Made by a program: the position numbers and the translations under genes | Shown: one piece after another, positions 1 to 7,170 of the stretch | How positions within the stretch are numbered: the stretch's first letter is position 1 | How the letters are laid out: each line of letters starts with the position of its first letter | Origin: a virus | Length of the DNA stretch: 64,000 nucleotides | Virus record (IMG/VR): IMGVR_UViG_3300017971_007886 | Span: 28,967 to 92,966 of that record | Reading direction: 5' to 3' (one strand) | Notes under the pieces: model-generated | What the model was told of the DNA's origin: nothing | The model's input: only the letters and a program-made list of their open reading frames with translations | Database searches by the model: none

Positions 1-197
1 CTGATGGCACGTCAGATCAGGTCGCCGTGTGTTTCATCTGCCAGAAGGAGACGGAGCGCAAGTCGCGAAAGGACGAAGCGGAGTACATGGCTCAGTACAA
101 GGAAGAGCCCGACCCTGGCTACGACCCGGATGAGGTCGAGGATGCTTGGGACGATGCGGCCCGGAGGTATGGAAATGAAAACGGGAACGCAGAGTAG
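1..197 (+). CDS. 5'-truncated hypothetical protein with a CxxC motif
   Basis: The window opens inside this gene. The frame beginning at base 3 is open to TAG at 195-197 and encodes the last 64 residues. A CFIC pair lies near its visible start, followed by a charged helix and an acidic tail (DPDEVEDAWDDAARRYGNE). Codons mostly end in G or C, as in the firm genes. It overlaps the start of the next gene by 23 bases and carries that gene's SD sequence (CGGAGG, 161-166). The CxxC pair could be half of a zinc knuckle whose partner lies upstream. No function can be assigned. Confidence 0.55.
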   Translation, partial: DGTSDQVAVCFICQKETERKSRKDEAEYMAQYKEEPDPGYDPDEVEDAWDDAARRYGNENGNAE

Positions 198-423
198 TAG
201 CCGTCTCCAGAAGGACATGCGTGCCAAGACGCATTTGGACCGGTGCCGTCATTGCGGGGCACAACAGAACAAGCGGACCAACTTGGTAGGGGTCACGCAA
301 CACGACAAGGAAGGGAGGTGTTTCAGACTGAGAGTTGAGAGGCAGTACCTAGGAACGAACTTTGAACCAGAAACGGAGATGAACGATGGCAATAACGAAC
401 AAGGCCCTGGCCAGGCAGTATGA
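175..423 (+). CDS. small zinc-knuckle protein, hypothetical
   Basis: 82 residues. I chose ATG 175 because GGAGG (162-166) sits 8 bases upstream; the in-frame ATG at 169 is too close. The N-terminal half contains RCRHCGAQ and a later RCF, so one metal-binding knuckle is possible. The C-terminal part, reading YLGT in a segment shared with bases 2627-2638, overlaps the next gene by 38 bases and may be less constrained. It belongs to a run of small accessory genes of unknown role. Confidence 0.5.
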   Translation: MKTGTQSSSRLQKDMRAKTHLDRCRHCGAQQNKRTNLVGVTQHDKEGRCFRLRVERQYLGTNFEPETEMNDGNNEQGPGQAV

Positions 424-616
424 GAAACGTGCCCAAGCCGAACGAGACGCAGGTGGATTCTGCGTGGTCACGGCGAACATGCCCTGTATCGAGCTGAAGT
501 TGTCCGATGGGTCGGAATACTTCTTCCAGGGTGAGGAGGCAGAGAACCTTTTGAGCGAGGTACCGGATTGGATCTATCCAGACGACTACCTCTTGGCCAT
601 GGCACAGAACTGGTAA
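386..616 (+). CDS. hypothetical protein, 76 aa
   Basis: Starts at ATG 386 behind GGAG (376-379). The product has a helical, charged N-terminus (MAITNKALARQYEKRAQAER), a central beta-like stretch with two cysteines, and an acidic C-terminus ending in W. It resembles the small orphan proteins common in phage accessory regions, and I recognise no family. The stop codon is the TAA within GTAACCATTAAC, a 12-base segment repeated exactly at 6513-6524 after another gene. Confidence 0.65.
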   Translation: MAITNKALARQYEKRAQAERDAGGFCVVTANMPCIELKLSDGSEYFFQGEEAENLLSEVPDWIYPDDYLLAMAQNW

Positions 617-636
617 CCATTAACAAGGAGAGAACG

Positions 637-1116
637 ATGCTACAGATCGAAGACAAAGAGTACCATGGGCAAGTGTTGGCGAAGGCCAAGGAGATGGGCG
701 GCGATTGGCTGGAGCGCCTTTCGGAACGTCTCAACTACCTTGGCAACTACTCGTGCCATGATGGTGACACGGAGCGAACACGGTGTAGGCTGTTCAGTGA
801 CTTCGCCCCACTGTCGTACTACTTCATCATGGAGCTACGGGTGGAGGTACGCGACCGTGAGTGTCTGTCGTGCGGTCACAAGTTCACGGCAAAGGTGGTA
901 CGTGAGAAGCCCACGCCGAACATCAGCGGGGAGGCAACCGTGTGGTGCGAGCGGTGTGGTGCCAAGACGTGTGGCGAGCCCATTCGGCAGGAGTACCAGG
1001 AGTGGTTCAACGGTGGGCTCATCTTCCACGGGCCACATGACAACGGAGGCGATGGAGGGGCACCGACGTTCTCGGTCAACCTCATGCCCAGCCATGGCTG
1101 GAACATTCACACTTGA
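637..1116 (+). CDS. zinc-ribbon hypothetical protein
   Basis: 159 residues from ATG 637, directly behind TAACAAGGAG, a leader reused upstream of the genes at 1143 and 2659. The middle carries CLSCGHKF and, about 35 residues later, WCERCGAKTCG. These two CxxC knuckles would form a four-cysteine zinc ribbon, which suggests nucleic-acid or protein binding. The N-terminal half is helical and charged. Neighbours are other small Cys-rich accessory proteins. The metal site is inferred from spacing alone. Confidence 0.75.
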   Translation: MLQIEDKEYHGQVLAKAKEMGGDWLERLSERLNYLGNYSCHDGDTERTRCRLFSDFAPLSYYFIMELRVEVRDRECLSCGHKFTAKVVREKPTPNISGEATVWCERCGAKTCGEPIRQEYQEWFNGGLIFHGPHDNGGDGGAPTFSVNLMPSHGWNIHT

Positions 1117-1142
1117 GAACAACTAACAAGGAGCAAAGAACA

Positions 1143-1598
1143 ATGAGTTTCAAACACACATGCACCATCGAGAACGCCCCGCGATTCGCAGAGTGGATCA
1201 AGACCCGAGGCGGTGTCGCAGTCTGGCGTTCGGTCAACCTTTCCAATCCAGGCGCGTCGTGGAGTACCCCCGCACTCACTGTCGAGGGTGAGCCGACGCC
1301 CAAGCCCACCTGGCAGGCCGACTCTCAGCCGGAGTCGGTATTCACTGACCCCGCAGACATCGGGGTATCCATCGACAAAGAGGTCAAACGCTTTCACGTC
1401 GCGGTACGCCCTGGGAGTAATGGGCTCTCCCTCAAGGTGAGCGACGGCGGATCGCGGAGGATTCGCAAAGAGGTTGAGAAGGCGGGCGAGGGGGCATACC
1501 ACGTCTTCGACTACTACGACTACGACAACGCAGTCATCATGGCCCCTGCGGGCGAGTCCGTCTCCCTCAAGCAATGGATGGAGGACAACAATGTGTGA
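1143..1598 (+). CDS. hypothetical protein, 151 aa
   Basis: Starts at ATG 1143 behind TAACAAGGAG (1124-1133). Mixed alpha/beta composition, with a Pro-rich middle (EPTPKPTW) and a C-terminal motif rich in Tyr and Asp (FDYYDYDNA). No recognisable domain. The next gene begins inside its last codons in another frame, so the two are probably translationally coupled. Its position among small genes of the left arm suggests an accessory function. Confidence 0.7.
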   Translation: MSFKHTCTIENAPRFAEWIKTRGGVAVWRSVNLSNPGASWSTPALTVEGEPTPKPTWQADSQPESVFTDPADIGVSIDKEVKRFHVAVRPGSNGLSLKVSDGGSRRIRKEVEKAGEGAYHVFDYYDYDNAVIMAPAGESVSLKQWMEDNNV

Positions 1599-2184
1599 GG
1601 CAACATTGAAGATCGTCCACGACGATGATGCCGAGGCGCACAATCCTCGCCAGTGGGACAACCTTGGAACGATGGTGTGTTGGCACGATAGGTACAAGTT
1701 GGGGGATGAGCAACCATCATGTACTCCAGAGGAATGGATGCTGGAGGAGGTGCCACGAGGCGCGGTTTGTCTGCCGCTGTTCTTGTACGACCATAGCGGG
1801 ATCACAATGAGGTGTTCTCCCTTCGAGTGCAAGTGGGACAGCGGACAAGTGGGGTACATCTACACCACGCCAGAGAGAATCAAAGAGGCGTTTGCACTCA
1901 AAGATAGTGGCGTGGTGAAGACTGGTAGCAAACTCCACAAACGGGTCACGTCCTGTTTGGTCTCGGAGGTGGCTGTCTACGACCAGTTCCTTCGAGGAGC
2001 CATCTGGGGGTACATGGCAGAGCGGCCAAAGGAGAAGTGCCCAACGTGTGGGCACGTCAAGGAGTACGAGGAGGATTCCTGCTGGGGATTCTTCGGTGAC
2101 TCTTTGGAGGAGACTGGCATCCGAGACCATGTGCCCAAGTGGGCCGAGCCCCTTCTCGAACAGGCATGGGAGGACAGACAATGA
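1591..2184 (+). CDS. hypothetical protein with C-terminal CxxC
   Basis: 197 residues from ATG 1591, with GGAGG (1580-1584) six bases upstream. Scattered cysteines and a CPTCGH knuckle at about residue 152 suggest metal binding, though a second complete knuckle is not obvious. The protein is rich in Trp and acidic residues towards the end. Its TGA overlaps the ATG of the next gene (ATGA at 2181-2184), a typical phage coupling. I recognise no family. Confidence 0.7.
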   Translation: MCEATLKIVHDDDAEAHNPRQWDNLGTMVCWHDRYKLGDEQPSCTPEEWMLEEVPRGAVCLPLFLYDHSGITMRCSPFECKWDSGQVGYIYTTPERIKEAFALKDSGVVKTGSKLHKRVTSCLVSEVAVYDQFLRGAIWGYMAERPKEKCPTCGHVKEYEEDSCWGFFGDSLEETGIRDHVPKWAEPLLEQAWEDRQ

Positions 2185-2372
2185 AGACGCACATGCGAGA
2201 TATACGATTGAGGAACAATGCGGGCATCGACTTTCCCGTGTGTTGCCGGAACGCACCCGCGTTGGACCTAGACAAGTCGAGGTACCCCACCACTGGCAAC
2301 ATCAAAGAGGTGGATTGTAAACGGTGCCTCAAGTCATTCCCACGGCTATACCCGTGGGCGAGCGGGAGGTGA
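2181..2372 (+). CDS. small Cys-rich hypothetical protein
   Basis: 63 residues starting at the overlapping ATGA behind GGGAGG. A CC pair and a CKRC knuckle about 28 residues apart could co-ordinate one zinc ion (PVCCRN...DCKRCLKS). The rest is basic. It sits in a tightly coupled chain of small genes. The cysteine spacing is seen directly, while zinc binding is inferred. Confidence 0.6.
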   Translation: MKTHMRDIRLRNNAGIDFPVCCRNAPALDLDKSRYPTTGNIKEVDCKRCLKSFPRLYPWASGR

Positions 2373-2373
2373 C

Positions 2374-2562
2374 ATGGACTTCATGCTCAACGTCCAGGGC
2401 CGGTACGTCTGTTGGGATAGCTACCGTGCCGTGTGGTACCTCGGACCCAAGCGGTTGTCGGAGTGGTTCGCTGCCGACTTTCGGAATGGGAGAGTAGGTG
2501 CCAGAGCGGAGAAGGCTTTGGAGTGGTTCCCCACTGCCAAGGCGGTGTGGAGGAGAAGCTGA
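2374..2562 (+). CDS. hypothetical protein, 62 aa
   Basis: Begins one base after the previous stop, with GGAGGTGAC directly upstream of ATG 2374. The product is aromatic- and Arg-rich with five tryptophans in 62 residues. No transmembrane segment or known motif is visible. Its TGA overlaps the next possible ATG (2562). Small but well supported by SD strength, spacing and codon use. Confidence 0.6.
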   Translation: MDFMLNVQGRYVCWDSYRAVWYLGPKRLSEWFAADFRNGRVGARAEKALEWFPTAKAVWRRS

Positions 2563-2774
2563 TGTTCTACCTCCCACAAACAAACAGAGAGTGGCTCCAG
2601 TTCTTCTGGGGCATGTTCAAGTGGAAGTACCTAGGAACTACTAACAAGGAGAACAGCAATGAAGAAGTTCAGAGTGATCGGAAAAGAGTGGTGCGAGATG
2701 GAGGCAAAGTTGACCTACACCGATGGGAAGACTCGACTCAGCATTACCGGAACAGCGGGGACTGTGATCCCTAA
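2562..2774 (+). CDS. short overlapping ORF, doubtful beyond its first third
   Basis: The ATG at 2562 overlaps the preceding TGA and has GGAG upstream. The first 24 residues (MFYLPQTNREWLQFFWGMF...) look like a real aromatic-rich peptide. The remaining 46 residues run through the leader and the start of the next gene, overlapping it by 116 bases in another frame. Either a short real gene is carried into the neighbour because no stop intervenes, or it is spurious. It contains GTACCTAGGAAC (2627-2638), also present at 345-356. Confidence 0.4.
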   Translation: MFYLPQTNREWLQFFWGMFKWKYLGTTNKENSNEEVQSDRKRVVRDGGKVDLHRWEDSTQHYRNSGDCDP

Positions 2775-3555
2775 GAGAAGTGGCAAGAAGATGGCCCGCG
2801 AGTATTGGGAGGGCTTCTTCGAGGAGTGCCCCGAAGAGCTGGGCCGTATGGCGGTCGAGTATGGGAAACGGACACCGAGGTCGGCTGCCAACTACGTCCT
2901 CCAGGTGGATGGAGACTTCCATGGGCTCGATGTCCACAAGGACGAGGACGGGAAGCTGTACTTGGTACAGTGTTGTGGTCAGATTCGGGAGGAGTTGATT
3001 CGCTTCTTCCCTGACTGCGAGGAGTATCTGCCCTGGCACCTCAACGACATGAAGGCCGGGTGTGAGCACCAGGAGGCCCTTGGTTGGGGACACGGGTACA
3101 CGGTGGCGCTGTCGCCCCAGGAGTTGACCCCTGCCCAGCGGGCGACCATCGAGGGCAGGGCCATGAGGGAGTGCGAGCGAATCCGTGAAAAGGAGTTCAA
3201 GGAGGATTGGGCTATCCTGATGAAGGACAAGCGGCGACGTACCAACTGGCTCCTCGAACTCAAGGGAGAAGGGAAGGTCACGTTGCACGATGTCGAGACC
3301 TTCGACACGCCCTGGCCCACGGCTGACAAGCGGAAGTTGGAGGCCGCGCTCCTCAGTCAGATCGAGGAGCGGATCAAGCCCGTCGAGTTCAAGGGCAAGG
3401 TGTACGAGAACAGTCTCGGTGCCCCGTGCCCAGAGTGTGGCTACGAATACGGTACCGCCTGGTTGTACCGAGAACTCCCTCCGCATGTGATTGCGTGGGC
3501 CAAGGGCGAGCCTCTTCCTCCGCACGTCGAGGTGGTTCGGAAAGGAGGCAAGTGA
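2659..3555 (+). CDS. hypothetical protein, 298 aa, with C-terminal Cys motif
   Basis: Starts at ATG 2659 behind TAACAAGGAGAACAGCA. This is the largest gene of the first 5 kb. The N-terminal 90 residues form a helical charged block. A middle segment contains CCGQIREELIRFFPDC, which may be a metal site, and the C-terminus has PCPECGYEYG followed by a helix. The composition is typical of phage orphan proteins and I cannot name a family. It is coupled to the next gene by a TGATG overlap. Confidence 0.75.
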   Translation: MKKFRVIGKEWCEMEAKLTYTDGKTRLSITGTAGTVIPKRSGKKMAREYWEGFFEECPEELGRMAVEYGKRTPRSAANYVLQVDGDFHGLDVHKDEDGKLYLVQCCGQIREELIRFFPDCEEYLPWHLNDMKAGCEHQEALGWGHGYTVALSPQELTPAQRATIEGRAMRECERIREKEFKEDWAILMKDKRRRTNWLLELKGEGKVTLHDVETFDTPWPTADKRKLEAALLSQIEERIKPVEFKGKVYENSLGAPCPECGYEYGTAWLYRELPPHVIAWAKGEPLPPHVEVVRKGGK

Positions 3556-3752
3556 TGTTGGTAGTCAAAGTCGAAACAGACAACGCAGCGTTTGGTGAGA
3601 CCGATGATGAGCTGCGGTACGAGGCGTCATACGTTCTCAGGAATATCGCTGACTGGATCGATGAGGGTTGTGACCTGCCTATGGGCAAGAAGGTCATGGA
3701 CCACAACGGGAACACTATTGGCAAGGTCACTCTGAAGAAAGGAGATGTGTGA
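3555..3752 (+). CDS. hypothetical protein, 65 aa
   Basis: ATG 3555 overlaps the previous TGA, and GGAGG of the preceding codons serves as SD. The protein reads as a beta strand (MLVVKVETDN), a helix (LRYEASYVLRNIADWIDEG) and a C-terminal beta turn with GNTIGKV. This compact fold recurs in small phage proteins as a pattern only. It is coupled by TGATG to the gene at 3752. Confidence 0.65.
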   Translation: MLVVKVETDNAAFGETDDELRYEASYVLRNIADWIDEGCDLPMGKKVMDHNGNTIGKVTLKKGDV

Positions 3753-4546
3753 TGGCTCGATTCTTCAGACTCGGTGGCGATGTCAACTGGTCAGACTATG
3801 GTGGCACATGGTACAGGCGAGTCGGTCCTGGTCGGTACCACATCATGGAGCTGATCAACTGGATTGAAGCGTGTGGGGAGCGTGAGGCAAAAGAGATTGG
3901 CGCGACCTACAACGTCTCGCTCTCCGAGGTAGATGTGGCCGCCGCCTCGGACAAGGTGAAAGAGGAGGCAAAGCGTTCCTGCGGTTGGGAAGGAATGGAG
4001 GAGCAAGTCAACAACGTGGAACTGATGTGGGCCGAGGTGCTATTCCAGTACGGGTACAAGGCCCCGCTCTGGGACAAGAACGGAAACAACTACAGCCTTC
4101 TGATGAAGGAGGCAAGAGAGGAGTCAGCCTCTTTGGATGATCCCGAAGCCCATGAGGCTGCTATGAATCGACCGGTCAACAAGATTGGATCGACAGCCAG
4201 AGAGTTCATGCAGGGTGACTTCGCCTCTGCGATGGACCGTGGTGTTCGAGAAGGGCGCACTGACGCGAAGATCATGGCCAAGATGCACGGTGTACCCGAC
4301 GATGTGATTGAGAAGGTCGAGGGTCAGCCGCTCTGTGTGGGCGTGTCGTTCAGCGTGAAGATGCGCGGGACGGATGCTGTACCAAGCGATGACCCTCTCG
4401 CGTTCACGATGGGGTACATGCACGCCCGCGCCGGTCAGGGTCTCGACCACGACAGAAAGGACTTGGCTTCCGAGTACGTTCGGGGGTATCAGCTCGGTGT
4501 AGACGTGAAAGCGGGACGTGCCCCTAAACCTGAATGGCACAAGTGA
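3752..4546 (+). CDS. hypothetical protein, 264 aa
   Basis: I chose ATG 3752, in TGATG with AAAGGAG upstream, over GTG 3749. The N-terminal region has Trp/Tyr-rich strands, followed by a long helical section and a C-terminal part with MGYMHARAGQG and YVRGYQLG. Those last two read like a helical pair repeated in proteins with a phage-type GYxxG motif. No catalytic signature is seen. The role is unknown. Confidence 0.7.
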   Translation: MARFFRLGGDVNWSDYGGTWYRRVGPGRYHIMELINWIEACGEREAKEIGATYNVSLSEVDVAAASDKVKEEAKRSCGWEGMEEQVNNVELMWAEVLFQYGYKAPLWDKNGNNYSLLMKEAREESASLDDPEAHEAAMNRPVNKIGSTAREFMQGDFASAMDRGVREGRTDAKIMAKMHGVPDDVIEKVEGQPLCVGVSFSVKMRGTDAVPSDDPLAFTMGYMHARAGQGLDHDRKDLASEYVRGYQLGVDVKAGRAPKPEWHK

Positions 4547-4559
4547 GAAGGAGTACGTT

Positions 4560-4778
4560 ATGGATTACAAAGTCATGGCACCTGTCACCCTGGAGAATGG
4601 TTCGACAGCGTGGGTAGAGATAGGCAAAGGAGTCAAGGGACATCCTGGTCGCAACAAGTACGCCGCCAGGATGACGATCACTTCACTCCCGGTACACGCA
4701 TCTGCGGGGAAGCCGTTCGACGTGTACCTCTTTGACCGAGATGCAGAAGGAGATGATGATGACCAATTCAATCGTTGA
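4560..4778 (+). CDS. hypothetical protein, 72 aa
   Basis: Starts at ATG 4560 behind AAGGAG (4549-4554). A small, mostly beta protein (KVMAPVTLENGSTAWVEIGKG) with an acidic tail (DAEGDDDDQ). The acidic tail overlaps the start of the next gene by 20 bases, and the codons of the tail also provide that gene's SD. No family recognised. Confidence 0.65.
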   Translation: MDYKVMAPVTLENGSTAWVEIGKGVKGHPGRNKYAARMTITSLPVHASAGKPFDVYLFDRDAEGDDDDQFNR

Positions 4779-5241
4779 TTCGATGGCACGTACACTGTGG
4801 GTGAGTACCTACGCAGATTGGTGGGACGAGGCCCCTGATGATGTTCAAGCAAAGTACCCAGGAGCGGGTGCGGGTGAGGACTGGATGGACGTAGCTCCAG
4901 GTGGTATTCCGTGCGATGTGGAAGACCAGGCGTGGAGACTCTGTGGCATGATCGAACAGGCCAACGGAATGGCCCTCGTCTGTTTGGCGGCGGCAGCCCA
5001 CAGAGCGGAGAACGAAGGAGATGGCTGCGAACGTAGTTGGCACTTCGACAACGACTTCGGCCACTGCCTCGCCATGATGGCGATGGGCACTGGAGTCAGT
5101 TGGTACGACAACCACGCAAGGTTCTACCTGGACTCGTGGAGCGATGAGCAGAAGCGAGAGATGGTGGTACCGGCCATTGACATCGCGGGTGAGCTTGATA
5201 TGGACGAGTGTGTCGATGAGGTTTGCCCGGAGGTACCGTAG
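4759..5241 (+). CDS. hypothetical protein, 160 aa, acidic
   Basis: Three consecutive ATG codons (4753, 4756, 4759) follow AGAAGGAG (4745-4752). The third gives the best SD spacing and is preferred, though the first two are possible. The protein is acidic and helical, with WWDEAPDDVQAKYPG near the start and a central segment with HFDNDFGHCLAMMAMG. The pattern resembles other phage orphans with a conserved WYDDH-like segment (here SWYDNH). Its last codons lie inside the evenly spaced GTAC array. Confidence 0.7.
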   Translation: MTNSIVDSMARTLWVSTYADWWDEAPDDVQAKYPGAGAGEDWMDVAPGGIPCDVEDQAWRLCGMIEQANGMALVCLAAAAHRAENEGDGCERSWHFDNDFGHCLAMMAMGTGVSWYDNHARFYLDSWSDEQKREMVVPAIDIAGELDMDECVDEVCPEVP

Positions 5242-5269
5242 CAGTACATGAGGGGTACTGACGGGGTAC
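5233..5269 (+). promoter_or_regulatory. array of four GTAC sites spaced exactly 11 bp
   Basis: GTAC begins at 5233, 5244, 5255 and 5266, so four palindromic tetramers lie one helical turn apart on the same DNA face. The last two are within GGGGTACT repeats. The array starts in the last codons of the preceding gene and runs into the 174-base gap before the gene at 5416. Two further GTAC copies lie at 5305 and 5365. The spacing is directly visible. A protein-binding (operator-like) role is inference. Confidence 0.4.
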
Positions 5270-5276
5270 TTTTCTA

Positions 5277-5302
5277 TTGACTGCCCCTAGGTGGTTTGAT
5301 AG
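5277..5302 (+). promoter_or_regulatory. candidate promoter before the 5416 gene
   Basis: TTGACT (5277-5282) resembles a sigma70 -35 box, and TGATAG (5297-5302) follows after 14 bases. The same layout, TTGACA then TGATGA after 15 bases, precedes the related gene at 7171. The -10 match and the spacer are poor for sigma70. The remaining bases to 5415 show no further structure apart from the ordinary SD AAGGAG at 5403-5408. Confidence 0.3.
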
Positions 5303-5415
5303 GTGTACCCCGTCAATCCCGAATCAAGATCGTAAACCAAATGGACATGCCAGCACTTGTAATGGTACTCGTGTTGGCAGACCGAACCAAGGCCCAAGTG
5401 GTCAAGGAGAGAGCA

Positions 5416-6240
5416 ATGAACAAGAAGGACATCGAAGAAGCTGTTGCGAACGGTATCTCGGAAGGAATGGCCGAGGTCGTCTCTACGCTGGTAGAGATTC
5501 GTGACGCCATTGGTACAGCGGGGTGGGGCGGAGACAAACCTGCCGCGCCCGCTGACGAAGAGGAGCCCGAGGAACCGGAAGAGGTCGAAGAGGAGGCAGA
5601 GGAGCCCGAAGAGGAAGAGGCGGCAAGCGGGGAGTTCAACCTCGGTGACGAGGTGGTCGCGTACTTGGCTGACGAAGAGGGGAACGCTGACTGGTACGAG
5701 TCCGAGATTGTCGCTATGAACAGCGAAGGCGAGTTCACCATCAAGACGCAGGATGGTGACGAGATTCCTGGCGTGGGGCCAGGGTACTTGGCTGCCCCCG
5801 AGGATGAGGATCGTATCCTCGCAATCGAGGGCGGTGAGTTGGATGAGGAAGAGGCTCCAGAGGAGGAGCCCGAAGAAGAGGAACCCGAAGAAGAGGAACC
5901 CGAAGAGGAGGAAGAGGAAGTGGCTACCAAGAAGACCAAGAAGAAGACCTCGAAGAAGGCCACCAGCAAGAAGGAGACCGCCTCCAAGAAGGACAAGGCC
6001 GCCGAGGAGGCCGCAAAGGAGAAAGCGCGGAAGGCCAAGCGAACTCGGCTCGCGAAGGGTGTTCCCTACACCAAGGAACAGTTGCAGAGCGACAAGTTCA
6101 AGCGACAAGACCTGGTGATGTTGGCCTCGTACATCAACGAGGTCGCAGGGAAGAAGGTCATCAAGAACCCACTGGCGAAACAGGCGTTGCTGATCAACTC
6201 GATCATCAAGTACCAGAAGGTACTGAAGAAGGGCAAGTAG
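5416..6240 (+). CDS. acidic/Lys-rich protein with Tudor-like domain
   Basis: 274 residues from ATG 5416 (SD AAGGAG; upstream in-frame starts lack one). Order: helix (1-35); Pro/Glu tract (41-70); Tudor- or agenet-like beta segment (about 75-130) with LGDEVVAYL, WYESEIV and FTIKTQDGDE; a second Glu tract with 15-base DNA repeats (143-168); a Lys/Ala/Ser/Thr stretch like a histone H1 tail (171-212); and a helical C-terminus. The layout is shared with the protein at 7171 in a different order, so they look like rearranged relatives. Nucleoid or virion-DNA binding is a reasonable inference. The domain call rests on pattern alone. Confidence 0.75.
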   Translation: MNKKDIEEAVANGISEGMAEVVSTLVEIRDAIGTAGWGGDKPAAPADEEEPEEPEEVEEEAEEPEEEEAASGEFNLGDEVVAYLADEEGNADWYESEIVAMNSEGEFTIKTQDGDEIPGVGPGYLAAPEDEDRILAIEGGELDEEEAPEEEPEEEEPEEEEPEEEEEEVATKKTKKKTSKKATSKKETASKKDKAAEEAAKEKARKAKRTRLAKGVPYTKEQLQSDKFKRQDLVMLASYINEVAGKKVIKNPLAKQALLINSIIKYQKVLKKGK

Positions 6241-6243
6241 CCT

Positions 6244-6516
6244 GTGAGCCCCTTCACTGATTGGCTCAAGCCTGACAAGGTAGAGTCCTTCAAAGCCGAC
6301 TACGAGGGCATCGTGTGTGAGGCGCGGTGCCCTTGTGGTGCGGTTACCCCGATCCTCTTTCAACAGGGTACCGAGGAATTGGATACGCTACTGAGTCATG
6401 GTCTCGTGATCGACGTTGAAGTGCAATGTTACTCGTGTGACCAAACTCTGTCCTACCGCACCAGTGAGACTGCGCCAGTGGTGTGGGATTCGAGGAAGCA
6501 CGAACTGAACCAGTAA
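6244..6516 (+). CDS. zinc-ribbon hypothetical protein, 90 aa
   Basis: The only usable start is GTG 6244, three bases after the previous stop, with a weak AAGGG-type SD in the end of the previous gene. RCPCGAVTP and, about 34 residues later, QCYSCDQT give two CxxC-type knuckles. Strands between them suggest a small zinc-ribbon fold. It lies between the two Tudor-like proteins and may serve the same unit. No function can be named. Confidence 0.6.
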   Translation: MSPFTDWLKPDKVESFKADYEGIVCEARCPCGAVTPILFQQGTEELDTLLSHGLVIDVEVQCYSCDQTLSYRTSETAPVVWDSRKHELNQ

Positions 6517-6553
6517 CCATTAACCCTTGGGTACTCAGCGCACGGGTACTCAG
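6513..6553 (+). repeat. intergenic repeat cluster with direct repeat GGGTACTCAG
   Basis: After the stop of the zinc-ribbon gene, GTAACCATTAAC (6513-6524) duplicates bases 613-624. It is followed by two copies of GGGTACTCAG at 6529-6538 and 6544-6553, start to start 15 bases. Each copy contains GTAC. The role is unknown. The cluster lies just before the SD (GGAGG) of the gene at 6569. Confidence 0.5.
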
Positions 6554-6568
6554 GATCGGAGGGAGGAC

Positions 6569-7117
6569 ATGAGGAAGCTCAGTCCCAGGGAGTACCGCGA
6601 GGTACTTTATGAAAGGGAGGTGTACCGTTCCCGAATTTATGCCCCGCCCACACGGAAGCAACTGAATCTGTACCGGAAGCCCGGTTGTGGCTTCAACCAA
6701 CAACTCTACCGACAACCAGAGAACACCAAGCGGTTGGCTCCGAGGAAGTACAAGCCGAAGATCAAGCCGCGACAGGGGTACCTGGCAGACTACGTGACTC
6801 GAACCACGGTCGCCTTCGCAAACGACAATGGCGGTGAGTGGTACGTGTCCTACGCTGGATACCAGGTGGCGATCCTCGAACGTCTGTTCTACGAGGAGAA
6901 GGCCCCCAGCATGTTGTACGAGGTCGTCGGCGGGATCTTCGCCCATCCGTTGCTGGAGGACGAAGGTATCGTTTTCATCCAGTTGTCGAGACTGGACGCA
7001 CTGGTGGAGGTGTGCCTCGAAGACCTGCGCGTGTCCCTGCAAGGCCAGGTGTCATTGGCCGATGTCCTGGCCGCAGGCGGCGAATCGGTGTTCCAATTCA
7101 GGCCACAGGCATCGTGA
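6569..7117 (+). CDS. hypothetical protein, 182 aa
   Basis: Starts at ATG 6569 behind GGAGGGAGGAC. The first 85 residues are basic and Arg/Tyr-rich (REYREVLYEREVYRSRIY, KRLAPRKYKPKIKPRQGY), compatible with nucleic-acid binding. The C-terminal half is a conventional alpha/beta sequence (YAGYQVAILERLFYEEKAP, LSRLDALVEVCLEDLRVSL). No family recognised. It lies immediately upstream of the promoter candidate for the gene at 7171. Confidence 0.7.
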   Translation: MRKLSPREYREVLYEREVYRSRIYAPPTRKQLNLYRKPGCGFNQQLYRQPENTKRLAPRKYKPKIKPRQGYLADYVTRTTVAFANDNGGEWYVSYAGYQVAILERLFYEEKAPSMLYEVVGGIFAHPLLEDEGIVFIQLSRLDALVEVCLEDLRVSLQGQVSLADVLAAGGESVFQFRPQAS

Positions 7118-7130
7118 CCCATTTTGGGTA

Positions 7131-7157
7131 TTGACACTCGAAACAATTATCTGATGA
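7131..7157 (+). promoter_or_regulatory. candidate promoter with perfect TTGACA
   Basis: TTGACA at 7131-7136 is a perfect -35 consensus in a 53-base gap before the gene at 7171. No good TATAAT follows at 16-18 bases. TGATGA occurs at 15 bases and TATCTG at 12. The AT-rich context (AAACAATTAT) is unusual for this GC-rich window, which supports a regulatory role. Confidence 0.4.
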
Positions 7158-7170
7158 AAGGTAAAGCACA

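Noticed and set aside
568-636. Earlier ATG for the 637 gene
   Set aside because: It lies within the preceding gene in another frame and has no SD. ATG 637 follows TAACAAGGAG.
5296-5415. N-terminal extension of the 5416 protein from an upstream ATG
   Set aside because: The added residues have no SD and weak codon bias, and the ATG at 5416 has AAGGAG at good spacing.
5287-6363. Long minus-strand open frame rich in Leu (358 codons)
   Set aside because: It is the mirror of the Glu- and Lys-rich codons of the gene at 5416. GAA/GAG and AAG read in reverse give Leu and Phe codons without stops. It has no SD and the composition is implausible.
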